NCBI GenBank assembly: GCA_027729925.1
Contig: JAQCEB010000007.1
Coordinates: forward strand, 1-31,439
Origin: Actinomycetota bacterium
GTDB lineage: Bacteria > Actinomycetota > Acidimicrobiia > Actinomarinales > Actinomarinaceae
Direction: 5' to 3'
DNA: 31,439 nt
In this document: one piece after another, positions 15,120 through 25,000 of the stretch
Layout of the letters: each line of letters opens with the position of its first letter
Numbering within the stretch: position 1 is the stretch's first letter
Notes under the pieces: model-generated
Databases searched by the model: none
What the model was told of the DNA's origin: nothing
What the model saw: the letters and a program-made list of their open reading frames with translations, nothing else
Made by a program: the position numbers and the translations under genes

Positions 15120-17207
15120 TTAAACTTCAACCTCTACTCCACGAATACTTGCAGTAATCTCTTTTGTTATTGAATCTGGTACGTCTTCATAACTATCAAA
15201 CTGCATCGTAAATGTTGCACGGCCTTGTGTTCTTGATCGCAAATCTGTTGCATATCCGAACATTTCTGATAAGGGAACAGTAGCGTTAACGACCTTTGCA
15301 GATCCTCTCTGTCCCATTTCAGCAATCTTTCCCCTTCTTGAGGAAAGATCTCCGACAACATCTCCCATAAAATCTTCTGGTGTAACTACTTCAACTTTCA
15401 TAACAGGTTCTAGAAGTTTAACTCCTGCTTTTTTAGCTCCATCCTTTAAAGCCATAGACCCAGCAATTTTAAAAGCCATTTCAGAAGAGTCAACATCATG
15501 GTATGTTCCATCTAAAAGAGTTGCTCTTACATTAACTAGTGGATATCCAGCAAGTACACCTGACTCCATAGCTGAAGAAACGCCAGCATTAACAGAAGGA
15601 ATATACTCTTTTGGTATTCTTCCGCTTTTAATCATATCAACAAACTCATAACCATCTTGAATTGGTTCAAATTCCATAACGACATGGCCATACTGACCAC
15701 GTCCACCACTTTGTCTAATATATTTTGCTTCTATATTAGTTTTGGACTTTAATGCTTCTCTATAGGCAACCTGAGGTTTACCAATATTTGCTTCAACTTT
15801 AAATTCTCTTCTTAATCGATCAACAAGAATATCAAGATGAAGCTCGCCCATACCGGATATAATAGTTTGACCAGTTTCCTCATCAGAATTTACTCTAAAA
15901 GTAGGATCTTCTTCAGCTAGTTTTTGTAAACCTTCTGATAATTTTTCTTCGTCGACTTTAGATTTTGGTTCAATCGCAACAGAAATTACTGGCTCTGGAA
16001 AAGTCATTGATTCTAATTGAATCATCTTTGATGGGTCAGATAAAGTATCACCAGTTTTTGCATTTTTTAAACCTACTCCTGCGACTATGTCTCCAGTACA
16101 AATAAAATCTATATCTTCACGAGTATTTGCATGCATTCTTAAAATTCTTCCAAGTCTTTCATCTCTTCCAGTACTAGTATTTACTACTTTGTCACCTTTC
16201 TTAAGTGTGCCTGAATAAACTCTAAAATAAGTTAACTTACCGACATGCGGATCACTAACTACTTTAAAAGCAAGTGCAGAAAAAGGATCTTCATCACTAT
16301 GATTTCTTATTAGTTCATTTTCTTCATCACCAGGCTTAAATCCTTTAACTGGATCAATATCTAAAGGTGAAGGAAGATAATCTACTACAGCATTTAGTAA
16401 TAATTGAACACCTTTGTTTTTAAACGCACTACCAGCAAGAACGGGAACAAAAAGCCCATTTAATGTTCCTTTTCTTATTGCTTTTTTAACATCTTCTATA
16501 GTTAATTCTTCATCTGAAAAATATTTTTCTAGTACATCATCATCAGCTTCTGCGACAATGTCTAATAATTTTTGTCTTTTTAATTGTGCTTCTTCAATCT
16601 TATCTTCAGGAATGTCGGTAATATCCCACTCTGAACCATCATCTTTACTCCATGTATGAGCTTTCATATCAACTAAATCTATAACACCAACAAAATTTGA
16701 TTCAGTACCAATAGGTATATGTAAGACAGCAGGTTTTGCCTCTAGCCTATCTATAATTGACTGAACGTCTGCATCGAAATCTGCACCAGTTCTATCAAGT
16801 TTATTTATAAAACATATTCTTGGGACATTATATTTATCTGCTTGTCTCCAAACTGTCTCAGACTGAGGTTCCACACCAGCAACACCATCAAATACGGCTA
16901 CCGCCCCGTCTAATACTCGTAATGATCTCTCAACTTCTACTGTAAAATCTACGTGTCCTGGTGTGTCGATAATATTAATTCTGTGGTTATTCCAAGAACA
17001 TGTAGTTGCAGCTGAAGTGATTGTTATTCCTCTTTCTTGTTCCTGCTCCATCCAGTCCATTACAGCAGCTCCATCATGAACTTCTCCAATTTTGTATGTT
17101 TTACCGGTGTAATAAAGTACCCTTTCAGTTAATGTAGTTTTACCAGCATCAATATGAGCCATGATTCCTATGTTTCTTAAATTTTTTAAACTTACTTCTC
17201 TAGCCAC
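15120..17207 (-). CDS. fusA: Elongation factor G
   Basis: EF-G drives translocation and ribosome recycling. The 695-residue product has G1 AHIDAGKTT (residues 17-25), ERGITITSAATT, G3 DTPGHVDFT and G4 NKLDRTG, followed by domains II-V including GRGQYGHV and the C-terminal GYATDLRSRTQGRATFTMQF. A longer frame starts at GTG 17216, but GTG 17207 gives the family start (M)AREVSLKNLRN and has AGGTGG 5 bases upstream. It follows the rpsG stop by 2 bases. Confidence 0.97.
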   Translation of the reverse strand: MAREVSLKNLRNIGIMAHIDAGKTTLTERVLYYTGKTYKIGEVHDGAAVMDWMEQEQERGITITSAATTCSWNNHRINIIDTPGHVDFTVEVERSLRVLDGAVAVFDGVAGVEPQSETVWRQADKYNVPRICFINKLDRTGADFDADVQSIIDRLEAKPAVLHIPIGTESNFVGVIDLVDMKAHTWSKDDGSEWDITDIPEDKIEEAQLKRQKLLDIVAEADDDVLEKYFSDEELTIEDVKKAIRKGTLNGLFVPVLAGSAFKNKGVQLLLNAVVDYLPSPLDIDPVKGFKPGDEENELIRNHSDEDPFSALAFKVVSDPHVGKLTYFRVYSGTLKKGDKVVNTSTGRDERLGRILRMHANTREDIDFICTGDIVAGVGLKNAKTGDTLSDPSKMIQLESMTFPEPVISVAIEPKSKVDEEKLSEGLQKLAEEDPTFRVNSDEETGQTIISGMGELHLDILVDRLRREFKVEANIGKPQVAYREALKSKTNIEAKYIRQSGGRGQYGHVVMEFEPIQDGYEFVDMIKSGRIPKEYIPSVNAGVSSAMESGVLAGYPLVNVRATLLDGTYHDVDSSEMAFKIAGSMALKDGAKKAGVKLLEPVMKVEVVTPEDFMGDVVGDLSSRRGKIAEMGQRGSAKVVNATVPLSEMFGYATDLRSRTQGRATFTMQFDSYEDVPDSITKEITASIRGVEVEV

Positions 17208-17209
17208 AC

Positions 17210-17677
17210 TTACCACCTATAGTGAGCAAACGCTCTATTTGACTCAGCCATTTTGTGTACATCTTCACGTTTTTTAACTGATGCACCAGTTTTATTACTA
17301 GCGTCAATTATTTCTCTACCTAATCTCTCTTGCATAGTATTTTCTCCACGTTTTCTCGAAGAAGATACAAGCCAGCGAATTGCAAGAGTAGTGCTCCTTC
17401 TCTGAGGAACTTCCATAGGTACTTGATAGTTAGTACCTCCTACTCTTCTTGATTTTGTTTCTATTTGTGGACGGATATTTTCAAAAGCATTTTTTAAAGT
17501 TGCAATGGGATCTGATTTTGTTTGTTTTTCAACCATTGCTAAAGCAGAATAAACTATATTACTAGCAGTATCTTTCTTACCGTCTAAAAGTACCTGATTA
17601 ATTATTTGAGAGACTAGAACACTATTATAAATAGGATCTGGTTCAGGTTTTCTTTTTAATGATGGTCCTCTACGCAT
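17210..17677 (-). CDS. rpsG: 30S ribosomal protein S7
   Basis: S7 nucleates the 30S head and lines the E site. The 155-residue product starts MRRGPSLKRKPEPDPIYNSV and has the VEVPQ-type segment GGTNYQVPMEVPQRRSTTLA, then AIRWL and the C-terminal MAESNRAFAHYRW. Length is standard. It lies 4 bases after rpsL, as in a classical str operon. Confidence 0.98.
   Translation of the reverse strand: MRRGPSLKRKPEPDPIYNSVLVSQIINQVLLDGKKDTASNIVYSALAMVEKQTKSDPIATLKNAFENIRPQIETKSRRVGGTNYQVPMEVPQRRSTTLAIRWLVSSSRKRGENTMQERLGREIIDASNKTGASVKKREDVHKMAESNRAFAHYRW
17213..17218 (-). promoter_or_regulatory. Shine-Dalgarno that fixes the fusA GTG start
   Basis: AGGTGG on the minus strand lies 5 bases before GTG at 17207 and overlaps the last codons of rpsG. 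It contains the alternative GTG at 17216, which would therefore have no ribosome binding site of its own. Confidence 0.7.
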
Positions 17678-17681
17678 TTAT

Positions 17682-18050
17682 TTAACCTTTTTTACTTCCA
17701 TATCTAGACCTTGCTTGTTTTCTAACTGAAACTCCTGCCGTATCAAGCGCACCTCGAATTACTTTATACCTAACACCAGGTAAGTCTTTAACTCTTCCAC
17801 CCCTGATTAACACAATTGAGTGTTCTTGAAGATTATGTCCTTCACCGGGAATATAAGCTGTAACTTCAGTTCCAGTTGAAAGTCTCACTCTGCAAACTTT
17901 TCTTAAAGCTGAGTTAGGTTTTTTAGGTGTTACAGTATAAACACGTGTGCAAACGCCTCTCCTTTGTGGAGATCCTTTTAATCCAGGTGTCTTTTCTTTA
18001 GACACTTTGGACTTTCTACCTTTTCTAACCAACTGTTGAGTTGTAGGCAT
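17682..18050 (-). CDS. rpsL: 30S ribosomal protein S12
   Basis: S12 monitors codon-anticodon pairing at the decoding centre. The 122-residue product has GVCTRVYTVTPKKPNSALRK and GGRVKDLPGVRYKVIRG. The lysines at the two classical streptomycin-resistance positions (in TPKKPNSA and GRVKDLPG) are the sensitive wild-type residues. It is the first gene of the str block, about 37 bases downstream of the predicted transcription start. Confidence 0.98.
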   Translation of the reverse strand: MPTTQQLVRKGRKSKVSKEKTPGLKGSPQRRGVCTRVYTVTPKKPNSALRKVCRVRLSTGTEVTAYIPGEGHNLQEHSIVLIRGGRVKDLPGVRYKVIRGALDTAGVSVRKQARSRYGSKKG

Positions 18051-18093
18051 AGTTATTCCAATCTAAATTTATAATTTGGGTTACCGAAATTGA

Positions 18094-18122
18094 AGTATAT
18101 GATGAATTCAAACTTAAACCAA
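18094..18122 (-). promoter_or_regulatory. Predicted promoter for rpsL-rpsG-fusA-tuf
   Basis: On the minus strand TTGGTT (18117-18122) is separated by exactly 17 bases from TATACT (18094-18099). This matches a housekeeping sigma promoter and lies in the 90-base spacer after rpoC. The start of transcription would be near 18087, leaving a leader of about 37 bases. Confidence 0.6.
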
Positions 18123-18140
18123 CCGATTATTTATAAGTTT

Positions 18141-21100
18141 TTATTCATCCTCCTTACTATTTTCTTCACCTAACATAGCTAGCCATTGTGCTGGATTTGG
18201 AAGTGCATCTTCATTATTTTCATCAGAATTTACTGACATAAATCCAAGTTCAGAAACACCAGGAGCTCCTGGTAGAGTTGGAATTAATTTTTGATAAGCA
18301 TTAGAACCAGTTCCAGCTGGTATTAACGTACCTATAATTACATTCTCTTTCAGACCACTAAGAGAGTCTTTGCTCTTTTTCATAGCAGCTTCTGTTAGTA
18401 CTCTAGTTGTTTCTTGAAATGACGCCGCTGATAACCATGAGTCTGTTGCAAGGCTAGCTTTAGTGATACCCATAAGCTCAGGTCTTCCTTCAGCAGGCAG
18501 TTTTCCTTCTTTAACTAACGCTTGGTTAGTTTTTCTAAATTGTGTTGAATCAACAAGTTCATTAGGTAAATATTCAGAATCATTAGATTTTACAATTCTA
18601 ACTCTTCTAATCATTTGTCGAACTATCATTTCAACATGCTTGTCGTGAACTTCAACTCCCTGATCTCTATAAGTCTTTTGGACTTCATCAACCAGATATT
18701 CTTGACATGCTTTTACACCATTAATTTGTAAAACTTCTTTTGGATCTTTTGGACCGGTAGTAAGTGCTTGTCCTGCTTTAACGACATCTCCTTGGGAAAC
18801 TAGCATTGTTTGCCTTCTAAGAACCAAAACTTCTACTTCCTCTTTTTCATTTGAAATAATTAAATTTCTATTTCCTTCAGGAGTTGTGTCAATAGATTTA
18901 ATTTTTCCTGAGAGTGGAGATTGTACAGCTTTACCTTTAGGGGTTCTGGCTTCAAAAAGTTCAACTATTCTAGGAAGCCCAGATGTAATATCTAATCCAA
19001 CTACACCACCTGTGTGAAAGGTTCTCATAGTTAACTGAGTTCCAGGTTCTCCAATTGATTGTGCTGATATAATACCTACAGCTTCACCTACTTCAACTGG
19101 TTTTCCAGTAGCTAAACTAAAGCCGTAGCAAAGAGGATCCATAGAATCAGGATTTAATGAGTTAAATGGAGTTAATACAAAAACTTCTTCAGCACCAGAT
19201 TTTGCAATCGCATCTAATACCTCAGCGTCTATATAAGTTCCTCGTGTGAGCTTTTTACCATTATCTAGTTCTGCAACTTTTTTATCAACTTTAACATCAT
19301 CTGACAATACTCTTCCATAGAGGGTTGAATGTAAGTATCTGCTTAACTTACCGTTAACAACTACTTTTTTCTTTGTACCTTTCCAGTCAATATTCTCATC
19401 TCCTAAATCTTTAACTACTACACCTGCAGCTACATCAACTAGTCTTCTTGTTAAATATCCCGAGTCAGCAGTTCTTAAAGCAGTATCTGCTAAACCTTTT
19501 CTTGCTCCGTGTGTCGAGATGAAATATTCAAGAACTGACATACCTTCTCTAAAGTTACTCTTAATTGGTCTTTCTATAATGTCACCTTTTGGATTTGCAA
19601 CTAAGCCTCTCATACCTGCAAGCTGTCTTACCTGCATCATATTTCCTCTTGCTCCAGACTTAACCATCATGTCGACAGGATTAAACTTTTCAGCTTCGAG
19701 CTCAGCACTCATTGCATACTGGACCTGATCAGTAGCTTCGTTCCAAATTTCAATAATTTTTACTTTTCTTTCTTTCTCGGTTATGACGTCGTCTTTAAAA
19801 AGTTTTTCAACTTTTTCAGCTTCAGCTTCGTATTTTTCAAGAATTTGATTTTTACTAGGCGGTGTTTTTACATCGTTCATTGCAACTGTCAATCCAGCTT
19901 TAGCTCCAAACGTAAAACCAACTGACTTCATTGAATCTAAGAACAAACGAACTTCAGCCTTATTGTATCTTTCTATCACTTCTGAAATAATTTTTTTCAT
20001 CTCAGGTTTTCTAATCGAAGCTTGAATAAATGGAAAGTCAGTAGGCATAATTGTATTGAAATGTAATCTTCCCAAAGTTGTTTGAATTAACTTGCTACCA
20101 TCAACAGGTGTTTTTGTTAAGAGCTCAGAGAACCTGTTATATAATTTATTGTGGATTTCTGGACTACCCGCTAACTCTCCAACTCTTACATTAATTGGTG
20201 TTTGTAAACCAATATGACCAGCCTCATAAGCAATTTGGGCTTCGTTGAAATCTACAAAATTAAATTTAGCTGTATTTAAATCTTCATAACACTCAGTAAT
20301 ATAATAAAGCCCAATAACCATGTCTTGGCTTGGCGATACAATCGGATTACCTGAAGCTGGAGATAACACATTATTTGTTGACATCATTAGTATTTTTGCT
20401 TCTGCTTGAGCTTCAGCTGAAAGTGGCACATGTACAGCCATTTGGTCACCGTCAAAGTCAGCATTAAATGCTTCACAAACTAATGGGTGAACTTGTATTG
20501 CTTTTCCTTCAACTAATATTGGTTCAAAAGCTTGAATTCCTAATCTATGTAAAGTAGGAGCTCTATTTAACAAGACTGGGTGTTCTTCTATTACTTCTGC
20601 AAGTACATCCCAAACTTGAGCTCTTGCTCTCTCTACCATTCTTTTTGCGGATTTTATATTTTGAGCTAAACCTAGTTCAACTAGTCTCTTCATAACAAAA
20701 GGTTTAAATAATTCTAAAGCCATCATTTTTGGAAGACCACATTGTTGTAATTGTAAATGAGGACCAACAACAATAACCGACCTTGCAGAATAGTCTACTC
20801 TTTTACCAAGAAGGTTTTGTCTAAATCTTCCTTGTTTACCTTTTAACATATCAGAAAGGGACTTTAGACCTCTTCCACCAGCTCCAGCAACTGCTCTTCC
20901 TCTTCTACCGTTATCAAATAAAGCATCTACTGATTCTTGCAACATTCTTTTTTCATTACTAATAATGATGTCAGGTGCACCAAGTTCAATAAGTTTTTTT
21001 AATCTATTATTTCTATTTATCAGACGCCTATATAAATCGTTTAAGTCTGATGTTGCAAATCTGCCTCCATCTAATTGGACCATTGGTCGTAATTCTGGTG

Positions 21101-22055
21101 GTATCACTGGAATAACTTCTAAAATCATTGCTTCTGGTGGATTTTTACCATCTGCAAAAGGCTTAATGACTTTCATTCTTTGAATAGCTCTTTGTCTTCT
21201 TTGTGCAGATTTAGAATCAAGATCAGACTCTAGTTTTTCCATTTCTAACTTTAGGTCCACTAACTGAACTAAGTTTCGAACTGCTTCTGCTCCCATTCCA
21301 CCAGTAAAATATTCATCATATTTATCAATCATTTCACGCCAAAGTACATCATTTTCTATAAGAGTTTTAGGCTTCAAAGTTTTTAGAGTAGAGAAAGCTT
21401 CTTCAATTATTTTTATTTCGGCATCAGATTTAGCTTTTTTTGCTTTAATTTCTTTTTCAACTTCTTTTTTTCTAATTTGAATTTCAGGCTCAGAAATTTT
21501 TGCATTTTCCATTGCTTTAATTTCTGTTTCCATTTGTTTTATTCGTTTTTGTTCCCATTCATCAAAGTCTTCGTTTACAATTTCAACTTCAGCAACAACA
21601 GCTTCTTCAAGTTCTGCTAAATCCTTAGTTCTTTTTTTAGAATCAACAGAAACAACTAAATAAGCAGCAAAATAAATAACTTTTTCTAATTCTTTAGGTG
21701 ACATATCAAGAAAATATCCAAGTCTACTTGGAACACCTTTAAAATACCAGATATGTGTAACTGGAGCAGCTAATTCAATATGCCCCATTCTTTCTCTTCT
21801 AACTTCGCGTCTAGTTACTTCAACGCCACATCTTTCACAGACTATTCCTCTATATCGAATTCTTTTATACCTACCGCATGAGCATTCCCAGTCTTTTGTT
21901 GGGCCAAAAATTCTTTCATCAAACAGCCCATCTTTCTCTGGTTTTAACGTTCTGTAATTAATTGTCTCTGGTTTTTTAACCTCACCAAAAGACCAACTTC
22001 TCATTTGATCTGAAGTTGCTAGACTTATACTTAACTCATCAAATATTTTTTCCAT
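18141..22055 (-). CDS. rpoC: RNA polymerase beta' subunit with degraded second zinc site
   Basis: Catalytic subunit of RNA polymerase. The 1304-residue product has zinc site 1 intact (Cys58, Cys60, Cys73, Cys76 in CSCG and CERCG), the active-site NADFDGDQM at 531-539, the KRVDYSARSVI segment and the GEPGTQLTMRTFH trigger-region motif. A lysine- and glutamate-rich insertion near residues 150-220 resembles that of actinobacterial beta'. Odd feature: of the four cysteines of zinc site 2 only Cys976 remains; the ungapped counterparts of the others include Ser966 and Asp973. It starts 1 base after rpoB. Confidence 0.98.
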   Translation of the reverse strand: MEKIFDELSISLATSDQMRSWSFGEVKKPETINYRTLKPEKDGLFDERIFGPTKDWECSCGRYKRIRYRGIVCERCGVEVTRREVRRERMGHIELAAPVTHIWYFKGVPSRLGYFLDMSPKELEKVIYFAAYLVVSVDSKKRTKDLAELEEAVVAEVEIVNEDFDEWEQKRIKQMETEIKAMENAKISEPEIQIRKKEVEKEIKAKKAKSDAEIKIIEEAFSTLKTLKPKTLIENDVLWREMIDKYDEYFTGGMGAEAVRNLVQLVDLKLEMEKLESDLDSKSAQRRQRAIQRMKVIKPFADGKNPPEAMILEVIPVIPPELRPMVQLDGGRFATSDLNDLYRRLINRNNRLKKLIELGAPDIIISNEKRMLQESVDALFDNGRRGRAVAGAGGRGLKSLSDMLKGKQGRFRQNLLGKRVDYSARSVIVVGPHLQLQQCGLPKMMALELFKPFVMKRLVELGLAQNIKSAKRMVERARAQVWDVLAEVIEEHPVLLNRAPTLHRLGIQAFEPILVEGKAIQVHPLVCEAFNADFDGDQMAVHVPLSAEAQAEAKILMMSTNNVLSPASGNPIVSPSQDMVIGLYYITECYEDLNTAKFNFVDFNEAQIAYEAGHIGLQTPINVRVGELAGSPEIHNKLYNRFSELLTKTPVDGSKLIQTTLGRLHFNTIMPTDFPFIQASIRKPEMKKIISEVIERYNKAEVRLFLDSMKSVGFTFGAKAGLTVAMNDVKTPPSKNQILEKYEAEAEKVEKLFKDDVITEKERKVKIIEIWNEATDQVQYAMSAELEAEKFNPVDMMVKSGARGNMMQVRQLAGMRGLVANPKGDIIERPIKSNFREGMSVLEYFISTHGARKGLADTALRTADSGYLTRRLVDVAAGVVVKDLGDENIDWKGTKKKVVVNGKLSRYLHSTLYGRVLSDDVKVDKKVAELDNGKKLTRGTYIDAEVLDAIAKSGAEEVFVLTPFNSLNPDSMDPLCYGFSLATGKPVEVGEAVGIISAQSIGEPGTQLTMRTFHTGGVVGLDITSGLPRIVELFEARTPKGKAVQSPLSGKIKSIDTTPEGNRNLIISNEKEEVEVLVLRRQTMLVSQGDVVKAGQALTTGPKDPKEVLQINGVKACQEYLVDEVQKTYRDQGVEVHDKHVEMIVRQMIRRVRIVKSNDSEYLPNELVDSTQFRKTNQALVKEGKLPAEGRPELMGITKASLATDSWLSAASFQETTRVLTEAAMKKSKDSLSGLKENVIIGTLIPAGTGSNAYQKLIPTLPGAPGVSELGFMSVNSDENNEDALPNPAQWLAMLGEENSKEDE

Positions 22056-22056
22056 T

Positions 22057-25000
22057 TTAAACCTCTGTCTGATCTTGTTCTGGTCTAGTCATATCTATAC
22101 CTAAAGTTTCTGCAGTTTTAACATATTCGTCACTGATATCTTTCATTGAAATTTCTTCTCCTGCAGATAATATTTCAACATTTAAACATAAGCTCTGCAT
22201 TTCTTTTAAAAGAACTTTAAACGACTCTGGAATTCCAGGTTCTGGTATGTTGTCACCTTTAACGATTGATTCGTAAACTTTTACTCTACCAACAGTGTCG
22301 TCAGATTTAATTGTAAGTAACTCTTGTAAAGCGTAACTTGCACCATAAGCTTCAAGTGCCCAAACTTCCATTTCACCAAAACGTTGACCACCAAATTGCG
22401 CCTTACCGCCAAGTGGTTGTTGTGTAATCATAGAGTAAGGACCTGTAGATCTTGCATGAATTTTTTCATCTACTAAGTGAATTAATTTTAGAATATAGCC
22501 ATAACCAACTGTAATTTTTGAATCAAAAGCCTCACCAGTTCTACCATCGTATAATGTAGCTTTACCATCCTCATCAATCATCAGTTTTCCATCTCTGTTA
22601 GGATTTACATTTCTTAAAATTTCATGAATTTCATCTTCATCAGCACCATCAAAAACTGGTGTTGAAACTAATGTTCCAGGTTTTGCACCTTTTGCTGCTT
22701 TAGAGTCACCTTTATACTCTCTCCATCCTTGATTAGCTGCCCATCCAAGATGAGTTTCCAAAATCTGACCTAAATTCATTCGACTAGGAACTCCTAATGG
22801 GGAAAGCATAATATCTAAAGGTGTGCCATCTTCCATAAAAGGCATATCTTCAATTGGAAGAATTTTGGATATAACACCTTTGTTTCCGTGTCTACCTGAA
22901 AGTTTGTCACCAACTTGAATTTTTCTTTGAATTGCTACATAGACTCTGACTTTTTGGTTTACTCCAGGAGGTAAATCTGCACCTTCATCACGTTTTAAAA
23001 TTTGTACATCAATGACTTTACCTCTTTCACCGTGAGGAACTCTAAGTGAGGTATCTCTTACCTCTCTGGCTTTTTCACCGAATATGGCTCTTAATAATCT
23101 TTCTTCTGGTGTTAACTCTGTTTCACCTTTTGGAGTTACTTTACCAACTAGATAATCTCCAGGTGAAACTTCAGCACCAATTCTTACAATCCCCATTTCA
23201 TCAAGATCCATTAATACTTCTTCCGCAACATTAGGAATGTCTCTTGTAATTTCTTCTTCACCTAGCTTTGTATCTCTTGCTTCTATTTCATGTTCAGCAA
23301 TATGTACAGATGTTAATACGTCTTCTTTAACAAGCCTTTCAGATATAACGATGGAGTCTTCGAAATTGTATCCATCCCATGGCATATAGCCAACTAATAA
23401 GTTTTTGCCTAAAGCTAGCTCTCCACCTTGAGTACTTGGACCATCAGCTAACACATCTCCTGGCTTTACTTTTGTACCAACTCTAACAAGTGGTTTTTGA
23501 TTCCAGCTAGTAGCTTGATTAGATCTTTTAAATTTTAAGACTTCGTATGTAAATTTTTTATTAGTACCTTCTTCTTTAACAACAATTTCATTACCAGTAA
23601 CTTCTTGTACTTCTCCATGTACTGATGAAATTAATGCTTCTCCAGAATCTCTTGCAACATTTTCTTCCATTCCAGTACCAACATAAGGTGCCTCTGTTTT
23701 AACTAAAGGTACTGCTTGACGCTGCATGTTGGAACCCATCAATGCTCTGTTAGCATCATCGTGCTCTAAAAATGGAATTAATGCTGTTGTTACTGAACAA
23801 ATTTGTTTAGGGCTAACATCCATATAATCAATCTCTTTATCAGTAACGAAGGCTACTTCTCCACCATTCTGTCTACAAAGTACTTTTTTGTTTTTAAAGC
23901 TTCCATCTTCTTTAAGTGGTGCATTAGCCTGAGCTATAGTGTATTCATCCTCCTGAGCAGCTGTTAAATAAACTGCCTTATTTGTCTTTACTACGCCATT
24001 CTCAACTTTCCAATAAGGTGTCTCGATAAATCCAAACTTATTAACCCTTCCGTAAGTGGCTAAGGTACCAATTAATCCAATGTTTGGACCTTCTGGAGTT
24101 TCGATTGGGCACATTCTCCCATAGTGAGAAGGGTGAACGTCTCTAACTTCAAACCCTGCTCTTTCTCTGGATAGCCCTCCTGGTCCCAAAGCAGAAAGTC
24201 TTCTTCTATGAGTTAATCCGGCAATAGGATTAGGTTGATCCATGAATTGACTTAATTGACTAGTACCAAAAAATTCTTTCAGAGAGGCTTGGATTGGTCT
24301 TATATTTATCAAAGATTGAGGAGTAATTGCTTCAGGTTCTTGAGTTGTCATTCTCTCTCTTACAACTCTTTCCAATCGGCTTAAACCAACTCGAACTTGA
24401 TTTTGTACTAATTCACCAACAGTTCTAATTCTTCTATTTCCAAAATGATCAATATCGTCTAATCTGACAGGAATTTCTTTACCAAGATTATTTACAAAAC
24501 TTTTTTCTCCGGCATGCAATGCTATAACATACTTAATTGAATCAATCATGTCATCAATTCTTAACATTCCATCTACTTCTGTAGTGTAAGTTTCAGCATC
24601 CTTTTCACCGTATTCTCTACCTAATTTTTGTTCAACTTTATATCTACCAACTTTTGTTAAATCATATCTTTTAGGTGTATAAAACATTTGTTTAACTAAA
24701 CTTTTTGCTGCTTCAACTGTTGCAGGTTCACCAGGCCTTAGTTTTCTATATAAATCTATCAAAGCAGCTTCTCTTGTTGTATCGGGATCTCTTTCGATAG
24801 TGTTTCTAACTGATGGGTAATCCCCTAGTAAATCAATTGCTTGATCTTTATTTTCAATGACATCAAGAGCCATTAAGAAGCCAGTAATGTGTTGACGCCT
24901 TTTTCTATCAACCCTGACTCCTAGAGTATCCCTTTTGTCTGTATCAAATTCTAACCATGCTCCTCTACCTGGAATCATTTTTCCAATATAAACATCCTTG

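Noticed and set aside
15080..15122. A 7-base-pair A+T stem (TAAATCT/AGATTTA) between fusA and tuf
   Set aside because: The stem has one G-C pair per arm region and only four T follow, so it is unlikely to terminate transcription; the tuf ribosome binding site follows at once.
18111..18143. AAACTTA/TAAGTTT inverted repeat after rpoC
   Set aside because: A long loop, all A/T pairs except one and no T-tract; it overlaps the predicted rpsL promoter and is not a terminator.
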